From: Oscillospiraceae bacterium
GTDB taxonomy: Bacteria > Bacillota > Clostridia > Oscillospirales > Oscillospiraceae
Length of the DNA: 14,090 nt
NCBI GenBank assembly: GCA_021205585.1
Contig: JAJPXI010000152.1
Location: 1-14,090 of the forward strand
Direction of reading: 5' to 3'
The notes under the pieces: generated by a model
Database searches by the model: none
Told to the model about the DNA's origin: nothing
Seen by the model: only the letters and a program-made list of their open reading frames with translations
Position numbers and translations under genes: made by a program
In this document: piece by piece, positions 6,438 through 12,780 of the stretch
How the letters are laid out: each line of letters begins with the position of its first letter
Numbering within the stretch: position 1 is the first letter of the stretch

Positions 6438-7295
6438 TCAGCCGGGGCTGGCCTGGGCCTTTTTCCCGCCGCGTTTTTTCTTTTCCTTGGGTGGCTTTTC
6501 GCTCCGCTCGGACACTTCCCCGTAAAACAGGGAGGTCAGCATGGTCAGCACATAGGTCTGAATCAGCGCGTGGAGCAGGGTGAACAGCACCCCCACCACC
6601 ACCGGCAGCACAAAGCTCAGGTGCATGTAGTAGTACACAAGCTCGGTCACCAGCAGTCCGCTGAGCAGGGCGCCAAACAGGCGGAAGCTCATGGAGATGG
6701 GCAGAGAGAAGTCCTTCAGGGTCAGCCCCACGCCCTTGAGTCCGTTTCCGGCAATACCGCCGGACAGGATGACCAGGTAGGAGAGGCAGCCCATCATAAT
6801 GGCCCCGTTGATGTCCGACAGGGGGGCGGGCAGGGCCACGGAGGTTCCCGCTGTCGTGACCACCTGGATGCCCAGCAGCTCAAACAGAGTGCCGATGAAG
6901 ATGTACACGCCGGCGGCGAAGATGTACGCTCCCAGAAAGCCGTTCCGATGGGGGCTGTTCCCTTTGGCCAGGTTGTCGAAAAAGCTCACCAGCTGCTCCA
7001 GCAGCATCTGGAACTTCCCCGGCACCAGCTTGAATTTTGGAACGGCAAAAATGCGCACGCAGGCGGCAAACGCCAGCAGCACGAGGGTCACAAGAAAGCC
7101 GGAGATGACCGCCGGGTTGACCTCCAGCAGCCCGAACAGACTGACCGCGTCGTTTTCGTGGAGCACCGCGTCCCGCATGACCTCGGTGACGGACTCCTTC
7201 TCCCCATTGGAGCCCACCAGCAGCGCGGCGATGGCCAGCGCGGCGATCAGGCACAGCCAGACGAGGAGAAACACCCTGCGTTTCTTTCCGCTCAT
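6438..7295 (-). CDS. atpB: F1Fo ATP synthase subunit a
   Basis: This membrane protein of 285 aa has about six hydrophobic segments: near 8-28, 62-84, 119-142, 165-185, 200-222 and 228-256. The essential arginine of the ion channel is R205 in SMSFRLFGALLSG, and the partner stretch near the C-terminus is LIQTYVLTMLTSLFYGEV (Q246). The asparagine and glutamate found 4 and 9 residues after this arginine in E. coli are A209 and L214 here; E218 and E260 are nearby acidic candidates. The tail from about 266 is very lysine-rich and probably cytoplasmic. It is the first gene of the operon (no atpI precedes it), with AGAAGGGA ahead of ATG 7295 and a promoter about 70 bp upstream. Confidence 0.95.
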   Translation of the reverse strand: MSGKKRRVFLLVWLCLIAALAIAALLVGSNGEKESVTEVMRDAVLHENDAVSLFGLLEVNPAVISGFLVTLVLLAFAACVRIFAVPKFKLVPGKFQMLLEQLVSFFDNLAKGNSPHRNGFLGAYIFAAGVYIFIGTLFELLGIQVVTTAGTSVALPAPLSDINGAIMMGCLSYLVILSGGIAGNGLKGVGLTLKDFSLPISMSFRLFGALLSGLLVTELVYYYMHLSFVLPVVVGVLFTLLHALIQTYVLTMLTSLFYGEVSERSEKPPKEKKKRGGKKAQASPG

Positions 7296-7367
7296 AGCAT
7301 CCCTTCTTTCCAGAAGAAACTCTCCCTGATTTTGTGTTTGAGTTTTGCGCGTTTTGGGGCTGTTTTC

Positions 7368-7396
7368 ATTGTATCCCTTTTGCTATAAAAAATCAA
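7368..7396 (-). promoter_or_regulatory. Sigma-A type promoter of the atp operon
   Basis: On the minus strand the -35 box is TTGATT (7391-7396) and the -10 box is TACAAT (7368-7373), with a spacer of exactly 17 bases. Transcription would begin near 7361, giving a leader of about 65 bases before atpB. No competing promoter was seen for the seven atp genes. Confidence 0.8.
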
Positions 7397-7590
7397 GTCT
7401 GAATTTTCTCCAAAATGCCCGGCTCCGGCGGGGACGGCTTTTCAGAAATTTTTCACGGAATTACTCCGTTGTGTCCCTTTTTTTGGATGCAGACATAGTT
7501 TTTAGAGGTTCCCTTCAATGAAAAGGTGTGTGTTCCTCGTTGGCGTCCCGGGCCCTCCCAAAAATTTTACCCCTTCTCCGGCGAAAAACC

Positions 7591-7658
7591 AAAAAGTATC
7601 CACCCTATATCCAAAAGCCGTCTCCTTGTGAAAATGGGGGGCGTATGCTATACTTTTT
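7591..7658. repeat. 9-bp inverted repeat, one arm overlapping a -10 box
   Basis: AAAAAGTAT at 7591-7599 is the exact reverse complement of ATACTTTTT at 7650-7658. The second arm covers most of the -10 box TATACT of the plus-strand promoter. It could be a pair of operator half-sites bound with looping, but A/T runs make chance matches more likely. Confidence 0.3.
7626..7654 (+). promoter_or_regulatory. Promoter of the SDR-thiolase-BKACE-HAD-buk-ptb operon
   Basis: The -35 box is TTGTGA (7626-7631), the spacer 17 bases, and the -10 box TATACT (7649-7654), preceded by TGC, which makes an extended -10. Transcription would start near 7661, about 100 bases before the first ATG, exactly where the foldable leader begins. 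Confidence 0.75.
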
Positions 7659-7664
7659 ATCAGA

Positions 7665-7745
7665 CTTGGGATTGCCATGTTCTGGCGGTTTCGCGGAGGC
7701 TCCCTCCCGGACACCCAAGAAAATAAAGGCCGGTAAAACAACCGG
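7665..7745 (+). promoter_or_regulatory. Foldable 5' leader of the cassette
   Basis: CTTGGG at 7665-7670, at the predicted 5' end of the transcript, pairs with CCCAAG at 7714-7719. Inside, TGTTC pairs with GGACA (one wobble) and GGAGG-CTC-CCTCC makes a hairpin. A separate hairpin CCGGT-AAAACA-ACCGG (7730-7745) sits just ahead of the ribosome binding site AAAGGA (7748-7753). The folds are read by eye, and I do not recognise any riboswitch class. Confidence 0.45.
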
Positions 7746-7760
7746 GGAAAGGAAATTATC

Positions 7761-8546
7761 ATGGTAGATTACAAGAATATGTTTAACCTCGAGGGCAAGC
7801 GCGCCGTTGTTGTGGGCGGCGGCGGCGGCATCGGCGGCGCTATCGCCGAGGGCTACGCGGCCGTGGGCGTAAAGGTGGCCATCGTGGGCCGTGGCATGGC
7901 CAAGCTGGAGAAGAAGGCCGCCGAGATCGAGGCCAACACCGGCAACAAGGTGCTGTGCTTCGCCGGCGACATGGGCAACGAGGAGGACGTGGCCAAGGTG
8001 TTCCAGGGCGTGAAGGATGCGCTGGGCGGGGCCGACATCCTGGTCAACTCCCAGGGCGTGAACAAGAAGTTCTCCGCGCTGGAGCACCCCGTGGCCGAGT
8101 GGGACGAAATGTTCGGCGCCAACGTGCGCTCCATCATGCTGACCTGTAAATACTTCGGCCAGTACATGAAGGAGCAGGGCTGGGGCCGCATCATCAACGT
8201 CAGCTCCATCGGCGCTGTCCGCTCCAAGATGAGCGACATCTCCGTGTGCTATGGCTCCACCAAGGGCGCCGTCAACGCCTACTCCCTGAACCTGGCCGCC
8301 GGCTGGGCCCAGTACGGCATCACCGTCAACTGCATCGCCCCCATCATGACCGAGACCGAGATGATGAAGCCCATCTTCGAGAAGAACCCCGAGCTGCTGA
8401 CCGGCACCATCGCCCGCGTCCCCTGCGGCCGCGTGGGCAAGGTGGAGGACTGCGCCGGCCTGGCCATGTTCTTCGCCTCCGAGGCCGCCTCCTTCGTCAC
8501 CGGTCAGATCCTGTATCCCGACGGCGGCCTGTGCACCCTGCAGTAA
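7761..8546 (+). CDS. SDR-family NADP(H)-type oxidoreductase
   Basis: The protein has 261 aa, a classical short-chain dehydrogenase/reductase. The cofactor site is VVVGGGGGIGGAIA (G19-G25). The residue at the end of the second strand is arginine (IVGRGMAKLE, R44), which favours NADP(H). The active-site residues are N121, S149 (in INVSSIG), Y164 and K168 (YGSTK). The C-terminus VTGQILYPDGG is typical. The usual NNAG motif is replaced by NSQG at 96-99. Such enzymes interconvert a ketone and an alcohol on sugars, sugar acids, acyl-ACP or short hydroxy acids; the closest look is the FabG / gluconate 5-dehydrogenase part of the family. In this operon it may reduce acetoacetate or act on the incoming substrate, which is a guess from context. 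ATG 7761 has AAAGGA 7 bases upstream. Confidence 0.88.
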   Translation: MVDYKNMFNLEGKRAVVVGGGGGIGGAIAEGYAAVGVKVAIVGRGMAKLEKKAAEIEANTGNKVLCFAGDMGNEEDVAKVFQGVKDALGGADILVNSQGVNKKFSALEHPVAEWDEMFGANVRSIMLTCKYFGQYMKEQGWGRIINVSSIGAVRSKMSDISVCYGSTKGAVNAYSLNLAAGWAQYGITVNCIAPIMTETEMMKPIFEKNPELLTGTIARVPCGRVGKVEDCAGLAMFFASEAASFVTGQILYPDGGLCTLQ

Positions 8547-8610
8547 GCTCCGCACCCAAACGCGAAACCCAAATTCAATATAATATTTTAGTATAAAGGT
8601 GATTGAAAAC

Positions 8611-9780
8611 ATGAAAGAAGCAGTCATTGTAGCCGCAGTCCGTCTGCCCGTAGGCCGCGTCGGCGGCGCGCTGTCCAAGATTCGCCCGGAGAAGCTGGGC
8701 GGCATGGTCATCAAGGAGGCCCTGAAGCGCGGCAAGGTCGACCCCGAAATGGTGGACGAGTGCATCTTCTGCTCCTGCGACAACGAGGACATCAAGATCG
8801 CCGCCCGCGTCATCGCCCTGGAGGGCGGCCTGCCCGTCCATGTGCCCGGCTATCAGATTCAGCGGGGCTGCGGCTCCTCCCTGACCGCCGTGTGGGACGC
8901 CGCCATGATGATTCAGACCGGTTTTGCCGAGTGCATCGTCTGCGGCGGCGCGGAGAGCACCACCTTCGCCCCCTATCTGATGAACAAGCCCACCCGGGCC
9001 TACTCCCAGATGCCCATGCCCTGGGCCGACCCCATCTTCTCCCCCAAGGAGTACGGCAACCTGCCCAACGGCCCCACGGCGGACAACATCGCCCGACGCT
9101 TCAACATCACCCGCGAGGACTGCGACGCCTTCGCCGTGGAAAGCCACCGCAAGGGCGCTGAGGCCTATAAAAACCACCGCTTTGATGAGCAGATCCTCCC
9201 TGTGGAGGTTCCCCTGAAGGGCGGCAAGACCATGATTTTCGACCGGGACGAGCCCCTGCGGGACGACTGCAACATGGAGACCCTGGCCAAGCTGCGCCCC
9301 TCCTTCGCCCCCGACGGGGTCTGCACCGCCGGCAACAGCTCCCCCCTGGTGGACGGCGCGTCCTGCGTCATTGTGATGGAGCGGGAGAAGGCCGAGTCCC
9401 TGGGCCTGGACATCATGGCCAAGGTCGCCAACTTTGCCGACGCCGGCTGCGAGCCCGCCATTATGGGCGAGGGCCCCGTCCACGCCTGCCGCAAGCTGTT
9501 CCAGAAGACCGGCCTGACCTGGGACGACATCGACCTGATCGAGATGAACGAGGCCTTCGCCGCCCAGTCCGTCCACTGTATGCGGGAGTCCAAGATGCCC
9601 GAGGAGAAGCTGAACGTCAACGGCGGCGCCATCGCCCTGGGCCATCCCTTCGCCGCCACCGGCACCATCCTGGTCACCAAGATGGTCTACGAGATGCGCC
9701 GGACCGACGCCCAGCGCGGCGTGGTCACCTTCTGCATCGGCGGCGGCCAGGGCGTGGCCCTGCTGCTGGAGAAGCCCTGA
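8611..9780 (+). CDS. Thiolase (acetyl-CoA acyltransferase/acetyltransferase)
   Basis: The protein has 389 aa, a full-length thiolase. The nucleophile is C87 in QRGCGSS, followed by NEAFAAQ at 313-319, the catalytic H345 in ALGHPFAATG and the second cysteine C375 in FCIGGGQG. It cleaves a 3-ketoacyl-CoA with CoA, or condenses two acyl-CoAs, in the cytoplasm. The AGNSSPLVDGAS stretch (240-251) resembles degradative FadA/FadI-type thiolases more than the GNASGINDGA of typical biosynthetic acetoacetyl-CoA thiolases, so chain length is left open. The start is taken as ATG 8611 rather than GTG 8599, because AAAGGTGA (8595-8602) lies 8 bases before ATG 8611 and MKEAVIVAAVR matches the family start. 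A TATAAT at 8579-8584 has no fitting -35 box. The gene lies 64 bp after the SDR gene and probably shares its transcript. Confidence 0.93.
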   Translation: MKEAVIVAAVRLPVGRVGGALSKIRPEKLGGMVIKEALKRGKVDPEMVDECIFCSCDNEDIKIAARVIALEGGLPVHVPGYQIQRGCGSSLTAVWDAAMMIQTGFAECIVCGGAESTTFAPYLMNKPTRAYSQMPMPWADPIFSPKEYGNLPNGPTADNIARRFNITREDCDAFAVESHRKGAEAYKNHRFDEQILPVEVPLKGGKTMIFDRDEPLRDDCNMETLAKLRPSFAPDGVCTAGNSSPLVDGASCVIVMEREKAESLGLDIMAKVANFADAGCEPAIMGEGPVHACRKLFQKTGLTWDDIDLIEMNEAFAAQSVHCMRESKMPEEKLNVNGGAIALGHPFAATGTILVTKMVYEMRRTDAQRGVVTFCIGGGQGVALLLEKP

Positions 9781-9789
9781 TTTGTCCTG

Positions 9790-9847
9790 ATTCTCTCTCA
9801 ATCTGTCCGGCGGTCTGCGGCCTGTCCGCAGACCGCCGCAAGAGAAT
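9790..9847 (+). other. Large intra-operon hairpin between thiolase and BKACE genes
   Basis: CGGCGGTCTGCGG (9808-9820) pairs perfectly over 13 bases with CCGCAGACCGCCG (9826-9838) around the loop CCTGT. Outside it ATTCTCT (9790-9796) pairs with AGAGAAT (9841-9847) across an uneven internal loop. No U-run follows, so it does not look like a simple terminator. It could protect the 3' end of the upstream mRNA, mark a processing site, or lower expression of the four downstream genes. Confidence 0.75.
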
Positions 9848-9880
9848 TTCCCATTGCACATCAGAAAGGAGTTTTTTACC

Positions 9881-10696
9881 ATGAAAACCATTATTACCGC
9901 CGCTCTGTGCGGCGCAGTCACCCCCAAGGCCAAGTGTCCCGCTCTGCCCATCACCCCCAAGGAGATTGCCGAGGACGGCATCCGCTGCTGGAAGGCCGGC
10001 GCGTCCATCCTGCACCTGCATATGCGCGATGATGAGGGCCACGGCACCATGGACGTGAACAAGTTCCGGGAGACCGTCAACATCCTCCGGGGCGAGTGCG
10101 ACGCCGTTTTGAACCTGACCACCTCCGGTGAGCTGAACGTCTCCGACGAGCGCCGCATGGAGCACGTCATCGAGCTCAAGCCCGAGCTGGCCACCTTCGA
10201 CTGCGGCACCCTGAACACCGGCGACGGCATTTTTGAGAACAGCCAGAGCTTCCTGGAGAAGCTGGCCAAGGTCATGATCGACAACGGCGTCAAGCCCGAG
10301 GTCGAGGTTATGGACATCGGCATGATGAACGCCTGCCAGTGGTTTGCCAAGAAGGGCATCCTGAACGCGCCCGTCCACTATCAGTTCGTGCTGGGCTTCG
10401 GCCTGTTCGGCGCCCCCGCCACCCCCCAGAACCTGTGCTCCATGGTCGACAAGCTGCCCGCCGGCTCTACTTGGTCCGCCTTCGGCACCGGCTCTGCCCA
10501 CCTGCCCATTCTGTACACTGCTCTGGCTCTGGGCGGCAACGTCCGCGTGGGCCTGGAGGACAATATCTGGTATGCCAAGGGCGTTCCCGCCACCAACGAG
10601 ATGCTGGTTTCCCGCGCAGGCCGCCTGATTAAGGAGTTCGGCAACGACGTGGCCACCCCCGACGAGGCCCGTGAGATGCTCGGCCTGAAGAAATAA
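9881..10696 (+). CDS. Beta-keto acid cleavage enzyme (BKACE, DUF849 family)
   Basis: The protein has 271 aa and fits the BKACE/Kce family along its whole length. This zinc-dependent TIM-barrel enzyme converts a 3-keto acid plus acetyl-CoA to acetoacetate plus a new acyl-CoA. Visible family residues are the metal-binding H45 and H47 in ILHLHMRD, T80-S82 in LTTSG, E142 in PEVEVMD, R222, and the metal/catalytic pair E226-D227 in GLEDNIWY. The founding member Kce (lysine fermentation) has a glutamate in ITGAETTR that I recall as binding the substrate amino group; here the same place is V13 in LCGAVTPK, so an amino-keto acid is less likely. The substrate is therefore unknown. ATG 9881 is chosen over TTG 9854 because AAAGGAG (9865-9871) is 9 bases upstream and MKTIITAAL is the typical start. 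None of the other lysine-pathway genes are present. Confidence 0.9.
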   Translation: MKTIITAALCGAVTPKAKCPALPITPKEIAEDGIRCWKAGASILHLHMRDDEGHGTMDVNKFRETVNILRGECDAVLNLTTSGELNVSDERRMEHVIELKPELATFDCGTLNTGDGIFENSQSFLEKLAKVMIDNGVKPEVEVMDIGMMNACQWFAKKGILNAPVHYQFVLGFGLFGAPATPQNLCSMVDKLPAGSTWSAFGTGSAHLPILYTALALGGNVRVGLEDNIWYAKGVPATNEMLVSRAGRLIKEFGNDVATPDEAREMLGLKK

Positions 10697-10706
10697 GGAG
10701 GGCGAC

Positions 10707-11663
10707 ATGGGAAATCATGTGGCATTTATCGGTTCCGGCCTGATCGGAACCGGCCTGGCCCTGAACTGTGTGACCCACGGCGTGCCTGTCAAGCTGCAGA
10801 CCCGGTCTCAGACCGAGCGGGTCAAGACCCGTATGGCCGAGGGCCTGGACTTCTATGTGGAGCACAACATCATCACCCCTGAGGAGCGGGAGAAAGCCGC
10901 CGCGCTGATCACCATCACCACCAGCGTGGAGGAGGCCGCTACCGACGCCCGCTTCATCCAGGAGTCCGGCCCGGACTCGGTGGAGCTGAAGCATCAGATC
11001 ATCGCTCAGATCGAGGCCGTGGCCCCTGTGGACGCCATCATCGCCTCTTCCACCTCCAGCCTGTCCATCACCAAGGTGTTTGAGCAGGCCCAGCACCCGG
11101 AGCGCTGCATGGGCGGCCACCCCTATAACCCCGCTAACCTGATTCCCCTGGTGGAGATCACCCGCGGGGCCAAGACCGAGGATGCCTTCATCGCCACCGC
11201 CAAGGAGTTTTACACCGAGATCGGCAAGGAGCCGGTGGTGCTGAACAAGGAGGTCATCGGCTTTATCGCCAACCGCTACCAGAGCGCTATTCACCGCGAG
11301 GCCGTGGATCTGGTGGAAAACGGCGTCTGCTCCGTGGAGGACGCGGACAAGGCCCTGGTGTACAGCGTGGGCCTGCGCTGGAGCGTGCTGGGTCAGTTCC
11401 TGACCATGCACCTGGGTGCCGCCCCTGAGGGCATTGGAAACTTTAACACCAAGTATCATGTGGACGTGACCAAGCCCGACGGCCGTCTGAGCAATATGCC
11501 CACCTGGACCACCTTCCCCGCCGACTGGTGCGAGAAGGCGGCAGAGGGCCTGGATGAAGCCATCGCTCACCGCGCTCCCGACATGGGCCAGGACATCCCC
11601 TCCATTGAGAAGTGGCGCGACCAGATGCTGGTTGACACTCTGCGGCTGCACGGCAAGCTGTAA
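10707..11663 (+). CDS. 3-hydroxyacyl-CoA/3-hydroxyacid dehydrogenase, carnitine/gulonate dehydrogenase-like
   Basis: The protein has 318 aa. Residues 4-30 form a Rossmann fold with FIGSGLIGTG (GxGxxG at 9-14). The active-site set of the HAD superfamily is visible: serine at 117/118 in SSTSSLSI, H138 and E150 in GGHPYNPANLIPLVE, and N189 in GFIANRYQ. The HPxNPxxLIPLVE form, rather than the HFFNP common in CoA-ester enzymes, is typical of L-carnitine dehydrogenase and L-gulonate 3-dehydrogenase (lambda-crystallin), which oxidise free 3-hydroxy acids. The acidic residue expected after the second strand for NAD is missing: KLQTRSQTER has T-R-S, which hints at NADP(H). The start ATG 10707 follows TAAGGAGG, which overlaps the BKACE stop, so the two are tightly coupled. 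This supports a joint role: the dehydrogenase makes or consumes the 3-keto acid that BKACE cleaves. Confidence 0.85.
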   Translation: MGNHVAFIGSGLIGTGLALNCVTHGVPVKLQTRSQTERVKTRMAEGLDFYVEHNIITPEEREKAAALITITTSVEEAATDARFIQESGPDSVELKHQIIAQIEAVAPVDAIIASSTSSLSITKVFEQAQHPERCMGGHPYNPANLIPLVEITRGAKTEDAFIATAKEFYTEIGKEPVVLNKEVIGFIANRYQSAIHREAVDLVENGVCSVEDADKALVYSVGLRWSVLGQFLTMHLGAAPEGIGNFNTKYHVDVTKPDGRLSNMPTWTTFPADWCEKAAEGLDEAIAHRAPDMGQDIPSIEKWRDQMLVDTLRLHGKL

Positions 11664-11698
11664 CCCACCCGTTCGCCTTTCCGAAAGGATGGATTGAT

Positions 11699-12757
11699 AT
11701 GAAACTTTTGGTATTAAACCCCGGCTCCACCTCCACCAAAGTGGCCATTTTTGAGGACGACAAGGAAATCACCCGCAAGTCCCTGAGCCACTCCAAGGAG
11801 GAGTTGAGCCAATTCGACACGCTGCTGGATCAGCTGGAGTTCCGCTATAACCTGATTATGGACTTCCTCCATGAGATTGGCTGCGCCCCCAGCACCCTGG
11901 ACTGTGTGGTCTCCCGGGGCGGCTCGCCCCCGAACGTGGCCTCCGGCGCCACCATCATCGGCGACGAACTGGTCACCGCTCTGCGGGAGCGGCCCAAGGA
12001 GCCCCATCCCGCCTCTCTCGGCCCCATCATTGCCGACCGCATTGCCAAGGCCCAGGGCATCCCCGCCTATATTTACGATCCCATCACCGCCGACGAGCTC
12101 AACCCCCTGGCCAAAGTGTTCGGCGTGAAGGGCATCGAGCACGACGGGATGTGCCATATGCTGAACACCCACGCTATGGGTATTCTGGTGGCCAAGGAGT
12201 TGAACCGGCCCTTTGAGGAGCTGAACCTGATCGTGGCCCACCTGGGCGGCGGTTGCTCCATGGCCTTCTGGGTCAAGGGGCACCCCATCGACGTCATTCC
12301 CGGCGACGCCTGCACCTTCTCCTCCGAGCGCTGCGGCCCCATCCGCGGGGAAAAGCTGCTCCAGCTGACCAAGCAGTACGACTACAAGACTATGGAGAAG
12401 TGGTTCCACGGCCAGGGCGGCTTTGTCTCCCTGCTGGGCACCAACGATCTGCGGGAAGTGGAGAAAATGATCGTGGAGGGCGACGAGTACGCCCTGCTGT
12501 GCGAGCAGGCCATGGCTTACCATCTGGCCAAGAAGATCGCCTTCCTGTACCCCGTCACCTGCGGCGAGGTAGACGGCATCATCCTGACCGGCGGCGGTGC
12601 CTACTGGGAGCGGCTGACCAACGACATCCAGACCCGTCTGGCCTACCTGAACACCCCCATCTATGTGCGTCCCGGTGAAAACGAGATGCAGGCCCTGGCC
12701 GAAGGCGCACTGCGGGTCATGCGGGGCGAGGAGACTGCCCACGAGTATGTGGGCTGA
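11699..12757 (+). CDS. buk: Butyrate kinase (acyl-phosphate to acid plus ATP)
   Basis: The protein has 352 aa, the usual length for Buk. It belongs to the acetate/butyrate kinase part of the ASKHA fold, with the phosphate-binding LNPGSTSTK at 6-14, VVSRGG at 70-75, HLGGG at 181-185, CGPIRGEKLL at 212-221, and ILTGGGAYW at 295-303. It transfers phosphate from an acyl phosphate to ADP, giving the free acid and ATP (substrate-level phosphorylation). Enzymes of the family accept butyrate and often branched or other short acids, so the name does not fix the substrate. AAAGGA lies 9 bases before ATG 11699. It stands before ptb, whereas classical clostridial loci have ptb first. It is 35 bp after the dehydrogenase gene and in the same operon. 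Confidence 0.94.
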   Translation: MKLLVLNPGSTSTKVAIFEDDKEITRKSLSHSKEELSQFDTLLDQLEFRYNLIMDFLHEIGCAPSTLDCVVSRGGSPPNVASGATIIGDELVTALRERPKEPHPASLGPIIADRIAKAQGIPAYIYDPITADELNPLAKVFGVKGIEHDGMCHMLNTHAMGILVAKELNRPFEELNLIVAHLGGGCSMAFWVKGHPIDVIPGDACTFSSERCGPIRGEKLLQLTKQYDYKTMEKWFHGQGGFVSLLGTNDLREVEKMIVEGDEYALLCEQAMAYHLAKKIAFLYPVTCGEVDGIILTGGGAYWERLTNDIQTRLAYLNTPIYVRPGENEMQALAEGALRVMRGEETAHEYVG

Positions 12758-12780
12758 GCAAAGAGAGGAGTAACACGAGT

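Larger units (their letters stand above)
7296..7760. other. Divergent intergenic region between the atp operon and the acid-kinase cassette
   Basis: These 465 bases carry no convincing gene; short frames here lack a ribosome binding site or run antisense. The left end holds the atp promoter and leader. The right end holds the promoter at 7626-7654, a foldable leader at 7665-7719 and a small hairpin at 7730-7745. The middle (about 7397-7625) is locally AT-rich with several A and T runs. It contains the hairpin ACGGA/TCCGT at about 7455-7470, with no U-run directly after it, and one arm of a 9-bp inverted repeat (7591-7599). No known riboswitch or operator was recognised. Confidence 0.7.

Noticed and set aside
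8579..8584. TATAAT as an internal promoter ahead of the thiolase gene
   Set aside because: The -10 box is perfect, but the place for the -35 box reads CCAAAC and there is no TG extension; kept only as a remote possibility.
8599..8601. GTG as thiolase start
   Set aside because: The GTG is part of the ribosome binding site AAAGGTGA that serves ATG 8611, where the conserved family start begins.
7605..8813. 402-codon minus-strand frame across the leader and SDR gene
   Set aside because: It is antisense to the SDR gene with a composition typical of a mirror frame.
8575..10359. 594-codon minus-strand frame across thiolase and BKACE
   Set aside because: It is antisense to two well-supported genes and has no recognisable motif.
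9881..10696. Lysine-fermentation Kce
   Set aside because: None of the partner genes (aminomutases, Kdd, Kal) are present and the amino-binding glutamate is replaced by valine.
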